Below, piece by piece: positions 15,441-24,832 of a stretch of DNA of 25,060 nt. Below the pieces are notes generated by a model. The model worked only from the letters and a program-made list of their open reading frames with translations, made no database searches and was not told the origin of the DNA. Origin of the DNA: JBBTWG01 sp038062935 (GTDB lineage Bacteria > Patescibacteriota > Gracilibacteria > UBA1369 > UBA12463). Within the stretch, counting starts at the first letter, position 1; each line of letters starts with the position of its first letter. Both the position numbers and the translations under genes were made by a program. The stretch lies in the NCBI GenBank assembly GCA_038062935.1, contig JBBTWG010000033.1, forward strand, positions 1 through 25,060, written 5' to 3'.

Positions 15441-17282
15441 ATGGAAAAAGAAAAAAGTATTCTCATAAATTTCATCAGGCCGATTATCATTCTCCTCGGG
15501 ATTTTCACATATCTCATTTTGAAGTGGATGAATTTCGAAATGACCGCCGTGTCACTGGCAATCGGCCTTATCGTGCTCGGAAGTTATGACCTCGTCATCG
15601 AAATCGTTTCATCACTCCTCAAAAAACAATTCGCACTGGATTACATAGCGCTTAGCGCCATAATTATCGCACTGTATTCCGGTCAATGGCTCGTCGGAAC
15701 CGTCATTGCGCTGATGCTCGCAACCGGGCAAAATCTGGAAAGATATGGCAGTCTGAAAGCCAAAGAATCACTGACGGCGCTCGTCGATCGCATTCCGAGT
15801 CAGGTTTCGGTCATGAAAAAAACCGGAGAAACGGAAAAAGTAGAAATGAGCGAAGTAAAAATCGGTCAAAAAATTCTCGTCAGAAAAGGTGAAGTGATTC
15901 CTCTCGATGGTATTTTAATATCGCAGGCGGCAACCACCGATGAATCGTCACTCACTGGAGAGCCATATTTCTTCGAAAAATTTAGCGGTGACTTAATGCG
16001 TTCCGGAACCATCAACGTTGGCGATTCCATCATCATCGAGGTCAACAAAGAAGAAAAAGATTCGACCTACAGAAAGATTATCGAAATGGTCCAGCAGGCT
16101 CAGGAAGAAAAAGCGCCGCTCGTTCGTTTAGCGGATAAATATAGTACATTCTTCACACTCGTTACGGCGATTATATCCATTGTGACATTTTTGCTCACGA
16201 GAGACATCGAAAGAGTTCTTGCTGTCCTCGTCATCGCCACTCCATGTCCACTCATCCTCGCGACCCCCATCGCACTTATGGGAGGCATGAGCGCCTGCGC
16301 CAAGAAGCGCATTATCGTGAAAAAATTATCATCCATCGAAGTCCTCTCGAGAATCGATACAGTCATTTTCGATAAAACAGGAACCATCACCATCGGAAAA
16401 CCACAACTCGCGAACATCGATATCGCTGGCACGGAATATTCTCGCAAAGAAATTTTGGCGCTCGCCTCGGGAATAGAAAGAAATTCACTCCACCCGCTCG
16501 CAAAGGCAATTATCGAGACAGGGAAACGAGAAAATGTAGATATATATCACGCAAAAAATATCAAAGAAATCATCGGACAAGGCATCAAAGGTGAAGTAAA
16601 CGGAAAAGTGTATCACCTCGTTCGTGCGAAAGGAGAAGAGGGAATGGCGATTGAGCTCCTCCTCGACGAATCAGGAAAAGACGAAGTCCCCGGAGGGGGA
16701 ACAAAAATCGCAACATTCTACTTCGATGATGAAGTGAAAGAAGATACCATCTCGACGATTTATGAAATGAAAAAATTCGGTATCGAAACATTCCTCTTCA
16801 CCGGTGATAAACAAAAAGCAGCAGAAGCAATCGTCAGAAAAATGGGAATCGAAATGCAGATACGGGCAGAGTGTACGCCAGAAGACAAGCAAAGAGGTGT
16901 TCAGGAATTCAAAGATGCCGGAAAAGTCACCGCCATGGTCGGCGACGGCATCAACGACGCACCAGCTCTGGCTCTCGCAGACATCGGTATGGTTTTCAGC
17001 AATGAAGAACAAACCGCATCTTCAGAGGCTGCAGATCTCGTCTTCCTCGGCGGAGATTTCAAACTCGTTCTGGAATCCCTCAACATCGCGAAGAGAACGA
17101 TCAAAATCGCGCTGCAGAGCATCGGATGGGGGATCGGACTCAGTATCGTCGGCATGTTATTTGCCGCTTTCGGATTCATTATTCCGGTGATCGGCGCCGT
17201 CATTCAGGAGCTTATCGATTTGAGCGTTATCGTGAATTCGCTAAGAGCATCGAGAGTCACAAACACCAGCAATTCTCGGTAA
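15441..17282 (+). CDS. P1B-type heavy-metal translocating ATPase
   Basis: This 613-residue membrane pump should export or import a transition metal at the expense of ATP. Visible motifs are the actuator TGEP (172-175), phosphorylation site DKTGT (Asp311), the HP motif of the nucleotide domain (351-352) and GDGINDAPAL (501-510). Paired membrane helices lie before the actuator, around 238-275 and after about 555. No N-terminal CxxC metal-binding domain is present. The metal-site helix reads ATPCPLILATP (266-276), so the usual CPC of copper and zinc pumps is replaced by TPC. The last helix carries QELIDLSVIVNSLRA instead of known specificity signatures. The metal is therefore uncertain. The gene stands alone after the U32 remnant, with no metal-sensor gene beside it. 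Confidence 0.9.
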   Translation: MEKEKSILINFIRPIIILLGIFTYLILKWMNFEMTAVSLAIGLIVLGSYDLVIEIVSSLLKKQFALDYIALSAIIIALYSGQWLVGTVIALMLATGQNLERYGSLKAKESLTALVDRIPSQVSVMKKTGETEKVEMSEVKIGQKILVRKGEVIPLDGILISQAATTDESSLTGEPYFFEKFSGDLMRSGTINVGDSIIIEVNKEEKDSTYRKIIEMVQQAQEEKAPLVRLADKYSTFFTLVTAIISIVTFLLTRDIERVLAVLVIATPCPLILATPIALMGGMSACAKKRIIVKKLSSIEVLSRIDTVIFDKTGTITIGKPQLANIDIAGTEYSRKEILALASGIERNSLHPLAKAIIETGKRENVDIYHAKNIKEIIGQGIKGEVNGKVYHLVRAKGEEGMAIELLLDESGKDEVPGGGTKIATFYFDDEVKEDTISTIYEMKKFGIETFLFTGDKQKAAEAIVRKMGIEMQIRAECTPEDKQRGVQEFKDAGKVTAMVGDGINDAPALALADIGMVFSNEEQTASSEAADLVFLGGDFKLVLESLNIAKRTIKIALQSIGWGIGLSIVGMLFAAFGFIIPVIGAVIQELIDLSVIVNSLRASRVTNTSNSR

Positions 17283-17321
17283 AAACCCCACAGAAAACGT
17301 GCAATTTTAAAAGAAAAGTTC

Positions 17322-17327
17322 TACAAT
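17322..17327 (+). promoter_or_regulatory. -10 box implying a leaderless DUF151 mRNA
   Basis: TACAAT ends seven bases before the ATG at 17335, so the predicted transcription start coincides with the start codon. The upstream -35 match (GTGCAA near 17299) is weak. Confidence 0.4.
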
Positions 17328-17334
17328 TGAACAG

Positions 17335-17856
17335 ATGGATATTCTGATTCCAGCTGAGATTATCGCTCTCCTCGAAGAACCGAGTTTGCAAACACCAGTC
17401 ATTGTTTTGCATACCCGTGAGCTCAATAAAGTGCTTCCTATTTGGATAGGACCCACCGAAGCGCGTAATATTGGAAATATTATGCAAGGCGTCCAAAATG
17501 AAAGGCCACTGACTCACGACTTGATACTCATGATGGTCTATGCCATGAGCGGAAAAATCAATAAAGTCGTCATCAATCGCATGGAAGGAACGACTTTCTA
17601 TGCCATCATAGAAATGAGCCAGGGAGAGAGGAAAATAGAAATCGACTCTCGTCCGAGTGACGCTGTAGCAATCGCACTCAAAGCGCGCGTTCCGATCTTC
17701 ATCACCAGAGAACTCATGGAAAAAGAAGGCCAGAAAAATCCGTTCGAAACGACACGCACGACGCGTATTCAAGAGAAAAAAGAGTTCACTGCAGAGGAGT
17801 TACAGAAAATGACAGAAATGCTCGCAGAAGCACAGAAAAGGGAACAGCAGCAGTAA
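17335..17856 (+). CDS. Bifunctional nuclease family protein (DUF151)
   Basis: The 173-residue protein shows the hallmarks of the DUF151/BFN family: a conserved core LPIWIGPTEA (34-43), RPLTHDLI (57-64), and DSRPSDAVAIAL (104-115). Members have been described as nucleases active on both RNA and DNA, and in many genomes the domain occurs in a small stand-alone protein as here. A charged, Gln-rich tail (about 140-173) is variable. It is convergent with the FGAM synthase gene (14 bases between stops) and follows the ATPase by 52 bases, but has its own -10 box. The assignment is secure; the physiological substrate is unknown. Confidence 0.85.
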   Translation: MDILIPAEIIALLEEPSLQTPVIVLHTRELNKVLPIWIGPTEARNIGNIMQGVQNERPLTHDLILMMVYAMSGKINKVVINRMEGTTFYAIIEMSQGERKIEIDSRPSDAVAIALKARVPIFITRELMEKEGQKNPFETTRTTRIQEKKEFTAEELQKMTEMLAEAQKREQQQ

Positions 17857-17857
17857 T

Positions 17858-17878
17858 AAAAAAAGTTTTTCTAAAACT
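17858..17878 (-). terminator. Weak terminator of the FGAM synthase gene
   Basis: On the minus strand the arms AGTTTT and AAAACT (loop AGA) are followed by seven T. The hairpin overlaps the TAG stop codon at 17871-17873. The stem is only six A/T-rich base pairs, so efficiency is doubtful. Confidence 0.35.
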
Positions 17879-20800
17879 GTTCGAAATATTTCAATCCATT
17901 CTTCAGAATTTCCATCCCAACGAAGGAAGAGAAAACACCTTTGACGACGTTACGTGCATCGCGTTCAGGATGCGGCATCATGCCGAGAATTCGGCCAGAA
18001 GGATCACAAATTCCAGCAATCGCATGCGTCGATCCATTCGGATTGTATGGGAAAGTCATTGTCGCCTCGCGCTCATCATTGATATAGCGGAAAACAATCT
18101 GCTGATCACGAATAAGCCTCTCCATCATCGCTGGATTTTTCGTCATAAATCGCCCCTCTCCATGAGCCACCGGCGCAGAGAAAATCATTTCTTCGAGATT
18201 GTTCGTCCACACACATTTACTCGGCACGATCTCCATCCGAATCTTGCGACAGAAAAATCCGTGCGTATTGTGCACGAGATTTGATTCCAATGAGCCAATA
18301 TTTCGCAGTGGCAAAAGTCCTGTTCGCACGAGAACCTGAAATCCATTGCAAATTCCCACCACCAATTTTTCCGACTCCGCAAATTTTTTCAAGCTCTCTT
18401 CGAAACGATAAATCAAATCCGCCGCAAAAATTTTCCCGGAAGAGAGATCATCAGCATAGGAAAAACCTCCAGGAATAGCGAGAATTTGAGACTCTTCAAA
18501 ATCTTTTTCCGTCACATCTACGATGTCCACGATCCGCGCATCCGCGCCAGCAAGGTCGAAAGAGTAGCGCGTTTCCTCTTCACTATTAATCCCCGGCGCA
18601 CGCAAAACAAGTGTCCGAGGCTTCTTCGAGAGAGTAGCAAAAGCCCGAGGTGAAGAACTGTCATGCGAAAGACTTTCTTCGATCTGAAGATTGCGACTAC
18701 CCACCGGAAAATATTTCTCGAAAAGGGGATTTTTGATCCAATTACGAAGCTCACCAACAGAAGTGTTAAAAAGCGCAGTGGCATGCTTCATAATAATGAA
18801 CGTATCATCCTTGCGAATATGGCCAATTTCAAAAATATTCCCATTCACTCCATATTTCGAAGGATCAAACTCGCGTGAAACCTCAATCACGAAACATCCC
18901 GGCGTTTCATGAAACAAAATCCCCACCGTCGGTGCAAAATGCAATTGATCCAGGGAAATCTCACACCCCAAATTTTCACCCATCGACATCTCTGCGAGCG
19001 TCGTCACCATTCCACCGTCACTCACATCATGACACGAAATCACACAGCCATCAGCCATCGCAGCCGATAGCGCACCGAAAACCAGTTTCGTTTTCTCGAC
19101 ATCCACGCGTGGAACATTATTGGTAGAAAGTTTGCGAATCTGAGAAAAAACCGAACCGCCGAGCTGCAAAAAATCCACATTGCCCACGAAAAAGAGGCGA
19201 TTACCAGATTTTTGAAAATGATTTGGCAGAGATTTTTTCACATCCGGAATAATGCCAACCGCCGTCACGCAGAGCGTCGGTTTGACCTTGATGACACCAT
19301 TGTCGCCCTTGAAAGTCCCACCCAAGCTATCTTTCCCCGACACGAAAGGCGCACCAAAAGCCGTCGCCGCATCACAGACTCCATCTACACTTCGATCGAG
19401 AGTCCCAATATCGATCTCATTATCAGGTTTCGCATGAATAAAATTATCCATCAAAAACACTTTTTTCAAATCCACACCACGCGAAAGCAAATTCGAAAGA
19501 GCTTCCACCGTAGCAGAAATCGCGCCATGATACGGATCAATAAAAGACGTATTTGGACACATTCCATGAGCCACAGAAAATCCACGATCGCTATCCAGCA
19601 CAGGTTTGAAAACCATAGCATCCTGCGGAGTATCGCGATGACGACCTTCGAAATATGAAGAATAATTCCCCGTGCGAACATAGTGATCATACTGTCGCAC
19701 AATCGGCTCTCGACTACACACATTCAAATGCGAAAGCGTTTTGTGAATTGTGTCGCGCAGTCCATCGCTAGAAAGCTCCGGAATCGCAGCAGAGTCGAAT
19801 TGCACCGCATCAAATTTTCCAGTAATCGTCTGTGTCGGATTTTTCGTAAACAGGAAATCGAGAGACAAATCGGTCACTTTCATATCGCCATAGTTCACCC
19901 GCAACATCTTGCCATTATCAGAAAATTTTCCAATGATATCCGCCGTGATGCCATAGCGCTCACAAAGAGCTTTCACCGTCTCGCCATCCTCCGGCGCCAC
20001 ACCGAGCACCATGCGCTCCTGCGATTCTGAAAGTAAAATTTCCCACGGCTGGAGCCCCTGATATTTCAAAGAAACATTTTTCAAATCAATCTCTGCACCG
20101 ATATCCTGCGCCATTTCCGTCACCGCAGAACTCAGTCCTCCCGCACCACAATCCGTCATCGTGCGGATATATCCACGATCGCGAAGAATTTCCAGAACAT
20201 CCATGAGACGTTTTTCCAGAGCTGGGAAGCCAATCTGCACCGCCTGCGATTGGACATCTTTCGTCGAACTCTCCATCGCACCCGAAGAAAAAGTCGCACC
20301 ATGAATCCCGTCGCGCCCGGTTTTCCCACCGATCGATAGGAGGACGTCACCATCCCGCGGAGGCATTTTGTCGACCATGTCCCGACGAATAAGTCCAATA
20401 CATCCGGCGAGAACTACCGGTTTCGGTAAATAGCAATCATCAAAAAATAAAGCTCCACTGATATTCGGCAAACCAATTTTATTCCCATAACTCTGAATCC
20501 CCGCCACAACCTTGCGGAAAGTAACTTCTGGATGCAAGCACCCTCGCGGCACATGTGCGGCCAAAGTTTGCGGATTTCCAAAACAGAGAACATCAAACAC
20601 CGAAATCGCTTTTGCCCCACGTCCTGTCCCGAGAATATCGCGAATCACACCACCAACCCCCGTTTCAGCGCCACCAAAAGGCTCAATCGCCGACGGTGCA
20701 TTATGCGTCTCAGCCTTCAAACACAGACCAGTATCGCCTTCGAAAGCCACGACTCCTGCATTATCATGAAAAGCGCTCCACACATCCGGATGCGCGATCG

Positions 20801-21581
20801 CCTTCGTCACATTTTTGATACGTGTAAAAAACGGAATTTTCTGTTCGCCATTCATCACCACATTCGCCTTGAAAGTTTTGTGTCCACAATGCTCTGACCA
20901 CACCTGCGCAATCACTTCGAGCTCGCAGTCCGTCGGATCGCGGCCCAGTTGCAGATAATATTCCTGAATAGCTTTCATCTCCTCGAGACTCAGGAAAAGG
21001 CTGCGATCAGCAGAAATCTGAGCAAGTCCCGTCGTGAGTTTCACATTCTCCACCTTCATTTCTTTCGAAGCTCCAAGCGCCAAAGTTTCCGGCAACTGCA
21101 CGAGCTCGTATTCCACCGTTTTATTCATCAGAACACTCGCGATCAATGCACGATCTTTCTCGCTCACAGACCCATGAAACACAAAAACTTTCGCAATTAA
21201 AACTTTTTCGAGAGTAATCTTCAAATGTCCGGCAGCATATTTCAAAGATTCCACTTCCGGATTTGTCACACCCGGCAGGAAAGACACAGCAAAAACATAG
21301 TCACCTTTTTTCAAATGTGCCGGAAGCCCGTCCACCGCACCAATCTGGTGCGTCTCCTCCACCAGCAAATTTTTCTCCAAAGAGACAGCCTGTTCCTGCG
21401 AAAGCCCCTCAAAAACAAAAAGTTTCCCAACGGAAACATCTTTCACCGACGAAACCCCATGATCCGCGAGGTCCTGAAGCGTCCCGGCTCGAAGCGGATC
21501 GAAAGCTGATTCTTTCGCGAACATGATCACGGTCGCAAGCCCACTCTTCCCTTTTTGCTCAATCTGTTCCAGAATGTTCAT
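17871..21581 (-). CDS. purL: Phosphoribosylformylglycinamidine synthase, single chain
   Basis: It catalyses the fourth step of de novo purine synthesis: FGAR, ATP and glutamine to FGAM (EC 6.3.5.3). The 1236-residue chain starts at MNILEQIEQK; the frame extends eight codons upstream but that start is less likely. Two PurS-like stretches occupy about 15-80 and 93-165. A linker with WSEHCGHKTFK (228-238) and the ATP-binding half VAFEGDTGLCLKAETHNAPS (278-297) mark the synthase core. A PurQ-type glutaminase follows from about 987 with nucleophile Cys1078 in GICNGFQ and the dyad His1204/Glu1206 in PHPER. All catalytic residues are present. No other purine genes are nearby. It is divergent from the trpG-like gene with only 14 bases between start codons. 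Confidence 0.93.
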   Translation of the reverse strand: MNILEQIEQKGKSGLATVIMFAKESAFDPLRAGTLQDLADHGVSSVKDVSVGKLFVFEGLSQEQAVSLEKNLLVEETHQIGAVDGLPAHLKKGDYVFAVSFLPGVTNPEVESLKYAAGHLKITLEKVLIAKVFVFHGSVSEKDRALIASVLMNKTVEYELVQLPETLALGASKEMKVENVKLTTGLAQISADRSLFLSLEEMKAIQEYYLQLGRDPTDCELEVIAQVWSEHCGHKTFKANVVMNGEQKIPFFTRIKNVTKAIAHPDVWSAFHDNAGVVAFEGDTGLCLKAETHNAPSAIEPFGGAETGVGGVIRDILGTGRGAKAISVFDVLCFGNPQTLAAHVPRGCLHPEVTFRKVVAGIQSYGNKIGLPNISGALFFDDCYLPKPVVLAGCIGLIRRDMVDKMPPRDGDVLLSIGGKTGRDGIHGATFSSGAMESSTKDVQSQAVQIGFPALEKRLMDVLEILRDRGYIRTMTDCGAGGLSSAVTEMAQDIGAEIDLKNVSLKYQGLQPWEILLSESQERMVLGVAPEDGETVKALCERYGITADIIGKFSDNGKMLRVNYGDMKVTDLSLDFLFTKNPTQTITGKFDAVQFDSAAIPELSSDGLRDTIHKTLSHLNVCSREPIVRQYDHYVRTGNYSSYFEGRHRDTPQDAMVFKPVLDSDRGFSVAHGMCPNTSFIDPYHGAISATVEALSNLLSRGVDLKKVFLMDNFIHAKPDNEIDIGTLDRSVDGVCDAATAFGAPFVSGKDSLGGTFKGDNGVIKVKPTLCVTAVGIIPDVKKSLPNHFQKSGNRLFFVGNVDFLQLGGSVFSQIRKLSTNNVPRVDVEKTKLVFGALSAAMADGCVISCHDVSDGGMVTTLAEMSMGENLGCEISLDQLHFAPTVGILFHETPGCFVIEVSREFDPSKYGVNGNIFEIGHIRKDDTFIIMKHATALFNTSVGELRNWIKNPLFEKYFPVGSRNLQIEESLSHDSSSPRAFATLSKKPRTLVLRAPGINSEEETRYSFDLAGADARIVDIVDVTEKDFEESQILAIPGGFSYADDLSSGKIFAADLIYRFEESLKKFAESEKLVVGICNGFQVLVRTGLLPLRNIGSLESNLVHNTHGFFCRKIRMEIVPSKCVWTNNLEEMIFSAPVAHGEGRFMTKNPAMMERLIRDQQIVFRYINDEREATMTFPYNPNGSTHAIAGICDPSGRILGMMPHPERDARNVVKGVFSSFVGMEILKNGLKYFEQF

Positions 21582-21588
21582 CGGCCAC

Positions 21589-22189
<601 letters not shown>

Positions 22190-22205
22190 AATCCAGACTA
22201 TAAAC

Positions 22206-22778
22206 ATGACAAGAATTATAGAAAACCACCTACTCTTGCCCGACGACCCACCCAGCCCCTCAGAGCTGAGAAGATTATTGAGTGCCGGTTCAGGGAATTC
22301 CGATCTCCATCACGGATATTTAGGTCCAGATGAAGACCTCCAAAAGCTCATCGAAACAGATGCGAGATTCCTCGAAGAGAGGGGATTAACTCACGAACAG
22401 GTTGCAGAAGCAGTCGAACAACTTTTTGCAAGTGAAAATCCTGAAGAATTCAGAGGCACACCAATAATATCCTTGGAATACATTCATAGTCCGCCATGTC
22501 CCTGGAGAGATTTCATCGCAGTTTCACCATTCGATTTCAGAAAAAAAGTGACAGAAATAGTCGTGATCAATAGAACGAAAGTCGATGAATTTTTCAAACT
22601 CCTGGACGAAAGGAAAGGACTGGGTGTCAATGATTATGCCGAACTCGTAAAACGTGATCTTGTAGCAGTATTTTCTGATCTCCATCCGCACCTCATTCGA
22701 GCCCATCAATTCTTCGAAGGGCATGCAACGCCCTACAGAGTTGATCCAACAAAAGTCGCTCACTTCCTGGGGATTTGA
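22206..22778 (+). CDS. Hypothetical protein, 190 aa
   Basis: I do not recognise this protein. It is soluble, acidic in its first half (for example ASENPEEF) and lacks signal peptide or membrane helices. Notable local features are PDDPPSPSELRRLL near residue 12, the proline-cysteine stretch HSPPCPW near residue 95 and a C-terminal HLIRAHQFFEGH. Codon choice resembles the neighbours, and the frame is unbroken from ATG to TGA. It follows the amidotransferase by 16 bases with no Shine-Dalgarno sequence, so it may belong to the same transcript. Its stop converges on the toxin gene stop nine bases away. Confidence 0.65.
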   Translation: MTRIIENHLLLPDDPPSPSELRRLLSAGSGNSDLHHGYLGPDEDLQKLIETDARFLEERGLTHEQVAEAVEQLFASENPEEFRGTPIISLEYIHSPPCPWRDFIAVSPFDFRKKVTEIVVINRTKVDEFFKLLDERKGLGVNDYAELVKRDLVAVFSDLHPHLIRAHQFFEGHATPYRVDPTKVAHFLGI

Positions 22779-22787
22779 GAAACCCTC

Positions 22788-23162
22788 TCAGACTTCAAAC
22801 CTCTGGCATTTGCCCTTCTCGATATCATCCAAAACACGTTCAAGGTTCGCATCAATCTGCCTACAGACATCAGGATTATTCATCGACATATTCATTCCAA
22901 AAATTTTGTCTTTTTTGAGACGAATAAGAACCGGAACAATTTTGGAATTTCCAACCGTCGCGAAAACAATCATACGCCCTTGAGTTTTAGCACCAATGCG
23001 AACTTTGAAAAAACGGAAATTTTCCAGTTTTCGTGGAGGTTTTACGGCAGTTGCCAGATCTTTTAGGACTTTCGAGGCTCCCTGTGAGATATCGCGAAGA
23101 CTGAGATATTTGGCCAGAGGTTTGAGTTCATGCCGAAAAATATAATCAGTCACAATGAGCAT
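22788..23162 (-). CDS. RelE-superfamily toxin candidate
   Basis: The 124-residue protein sits directly behind an RHH antitoxin (stop to start gap of three bases), the standard antitoxin-toxin order. An N-terminal helical part is followed by the strand pattern FFKVRIGAKTQGRMIVFATV and KIVPVLIRLKKDKIFG, typical of the RelE/HigB/YafQ mRNA-interferase sheet with scattered basic residues. Catalytic residues differ among RelE families and cannot be assigned with certainty. If active it would cleave mRNA at the ribosome. It is slightly longer than classical RelE. The alternative is a RelE-like protein without toxicity. Confidence 0.7.
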   Translation of the reverse strand: MLIVTDYIFRHELKPLAKYLSLRDISQGASKVLKDLATAVKPPRKLENFRFFKVRIGAKTQGRMIVFATVGNSKIVPVLIRLKKDKIFGMNMSMNNPDVCRQIDANLERVLDDIEKGKCQRFEV

Positions 23163-23165
23163 AAA

Positions 23166-23402
23166 TTACTTCAAAAGTTTTGCCAATTTCCGAGCCTTTG
23201 AATGAATTTTTTTATCATCAAAAAAGACTTCTTCAACATCTACTTCTTGATCATGGAGAATTCCAAACCGAATCTGATTTTCCAGATAAGCTTTCATGGA
23301 ATAGAGTAAAACCGCTTTAAGCGTCAGGCCTTCTCTCTTCGTTTTTTCAAGGACTTTCTGCTTTAAGGAATTATCAGCAGTGAAAGAAATTTGGGAAGTC
23401 AT
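23166..23402 (-). CDS. Ribbon-helix-helix antitoxin, RelB/DinJ type
   Basis: The 78-residue protein begins MTSQISFTADNSLKQKVLEK, a short strand and first helix of a ribbon-helix-helix domain, followed by a second helix (LTLKAVLLYSMKAYLE). The acidic/basic C-terminal half (DQEVDVEEVFFDDKK and onward) is the usual flexible toxin-binding tail. In the family such proteins bind their own operator as dimers and neutralise the RelE-like toxin encoded next. It has a consensus promoter and a palindrome in its leader. Confidence 0.75.
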   Translation of the reverse strand: MTSQISFTADNSLKQKVLEKTKREGLTLKAVLLYSMKAYLENQIRFGILHDQEVDVEEVFFDDKKIHSKARKLAKLLK

Positions 23403-23409
23403 GGTGAGA

Positions 23410-23422
23410 TAGTTATAAACTA
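23410..23422. promoter_or_regulatory. Operator-like palindrome of the RHH/RelE module
   Basis: TAGTT and AACTA arms flank ATA, between the -10 box and the antitoxin ATG. The position mirrors the palindrome of the AbiE-type module. Binding by the RHH antitoxin is inferred. Confidence 0.4.
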
Positions 23423-23427
23423 CTTTT

Positions 23428-23456
23428 AGTATACATTAAAAATAGAAATAAATCAA
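23428..23456 (-). promoter_or_regulatory. Sigma70-like promoter of the RHH/RelE module
   Basis: On the minus strand TTGATT (23451-23456) and TATACT (23428-23433) are 17 bases apart, giving a predicted start near 23421 and a leader of about 19 bases. Confidence 0.6.
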
Positions 23457-23462
23457 ACCTTT

Positions 23463-24098
23463 TTACACCCTCCCCGCACTCGGACACACCTTCTTCAAAA
23501 CACACTTCCCACAAAAAGCCTTCCGCGCAGTACACACCGCGCGTCCATGACTGATGAGCAAAAGTGAATACTCGTGCCAATTTTTTCGGGGCAAAAGGGG
23601 AATTAAATCCTGCTCAATCTTTTCTGGTGACATTTCAGAAGTCAGTCCGAGTCGTCGCGAAATTCTCCCAACATGTGTATCGACGACCACACCAACGTTG
23701 AGACCAAAAGCCACCGACAGAATCACATTCGCTGTTTTGCGCGCAACACCCGGAAGTTGCAAGAGTTCCGACATCGTCCCCGGAACTTCACCACCAAATT
23801 TCTTCACAATCATCTTCGCCGACTCTCGAATGTGTCGCGCCTTATTGCGGTAAAATCCAGTTGAGTGCACCAATTTCTCCATCTCGCGCTGCGTCGCCTT
23901 CGCGTACTCACGAACATCCGCGAATCGTTCAAACAGCGCAGGGGTCACGCGATTCACGCGCTCATCCGTACACTGCGCCGAGAGCATGACTGCCACCAGC
24001 AGTTCCCAGGGACTGCCAAAATTCAAAAAACATTTCTGAGACCCATATTCTTTCTCAAGTCTCCGAAAAAAAATAGGCGCGAATTTTTTGCGATTCAT
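23463..24098 (-). CDS. nth: Endonuclease III (DNA glycosylase/AP lyase)
   Basis: This base-excision repair enzyme removes oxidised pyrimidines and cleaves the abasic site. Starting at ATG 24098 it has 211 residues, the family's usual length; an in-frame start at 24170 would overlap the upstream gene. The helix-hairpin-helix LPGVARKTANVIL carries catalytic Lys121, and VVVDTHVGRISRRL carries catalytic Asp140. The C-terminal iron-sulfur ligands are Cys189, 196, 199 and 205 in C-x6-C-x2-C-x5-C spacing, all present. It starts four bases after the stop of the hypothetical gene and is likely cotranscribed with it and rpmA. Confidence 0.95.
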   Translation of the reverse strand: MNRKKFAPIFFRRLEKEYGSQKCFLNFGSPWELLVAVMLSAQCTDERVNRVTPALFERFADVREYAKATQREMEKLVHSTGFYRNKARHIRESAKMIVKKFGGEVPGTMSELLQLPGVARKTANVILSVAFGLNVGVVVDTHVGRISRRLGLTSEMSPEKIEQDLIPLLPRKNWHEYSLLLISHGRAVCTARKAFCGKCVLKKVCPSAGRV

Positions 24099-24102
24099 GT
24101 AT

Positions 24103-24810
24103 TTATAAATGTCCTTCCACCGGTCCACCCATATCCTGCATATCGCGAATATTCTCAAGTTGTTCAGCATTGCGCTGCACGGACTCGATCACTTTTTTCA
24201 GAATCTGCACCGATAATTTTTGCGCATTTTCTGTCTCCAGTTCCATATTTTTATCTCCAAAATAATCTTTCAAAACAGCCGAAGCAAAATCCAGTACAAT
24301 ATATTTCAATTTCTTTTCTGAGTTCCGTACAGTTCCTAAAAATTTCATCGCGTCACGCCCAGCATACTCCGCCACGATATTCATCCAATCAATCATATCG
24401 CCATTCACTTCTGGGAAAATAGCTATTTCTTCATCAGTCCACGATAGGGGATCAAGTCGTCGACCTTCTTCATCCAAAGTCTTGCGAGAATCGGCGAGTG
24501 ATTCGGGATCTGTGATAATCATCATACTTAAAACAAAAAGCGCCGGGATACCTTCTGCGAGAAGTTTTGCAGCGAGAAGCACCAAATGAGATTTCGTCTG
24601 TTTTTTCAAAAAATCCGACAGAATCTTGGCGAGTCGGTCTTCTTTCTTCTTTTTCTTCTGCTCGCCCTTCTGCATGTTTTTGAGCTTCTGCGTGGTAGCA
24701 CGCATCTGCTCCCGAAACTGTTCATGGGCCTGTTCAGAAACCTTACTCCCACTCCCTTCGTTATCCGAAGGACCGAGGGACTCTGGGCCGCCGTCAAAAT
24801 AGAGGGTCAT
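24103..24810 (-). CDS. Hypothetical protein between rpmA and nth
   Basis: I do not recognise this 235-residue protein. It begins with a Gly/Ser/Pro-rich stretch, then a charged, probably coiled-coil segment (about 25-70) with the lysine run KKKKK at 52-56. One hydrophobic stretch (about 75-100, LLAAKLLAEGIPALFVLSMM) could be a membrane or buried helix. A helical C-terminal half with repeated Glu/Gln/Lys follows. The start ATG at 24810 lies 22 bases after the rpmA stop, and the stop lies four bases before nth, indicating an operon. No domain suggests a function. Confidence 0.7.
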   Translation of the reverse strand: MTLYFDGGPESLGPSDNEGSGSKVSEQAHEQFREQMRATTQKLKNMQKGEQKKKKKEDRLAKILSDFLKKQTKSHLVLLAAKLLAEGIPALFVLSMMIITDPESLADSRKTLDEEGRRLDPLSWTDEEIAIFPEVNGDMIDWMNIVAEYAGRDAMKFLGTVRNSEKKLKYIVLDFASAVLKDYFGDKNMELETENAQKLSVQILKKVIESVQRNAEQLENIRDMQDMGGPVEGHL

Positions 24811-24832
24811 ATTTTGCAGCTGAATTCAAGAA

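Noticed and set aside
22199..22204. TATAAA as a promoter for the 190-residue hypothetical gene
   Set aside because: It ends one base before the ATG, so transcription would start after the start codon. Cotranscription with the upstream gene is simpler.
22776..22790. TGAGA/TCTCA inverted repeat joining two convergent stops as a bidirectional terminator
   Set aside because: The arms are only five bases and no T-run follows, so it is probably chance.
24099..24170. 24-residue extension of endonuclease III
   Set aside because: It overlaps the upstream coding sequence, and the shorter start gives the canonical 211 residues.
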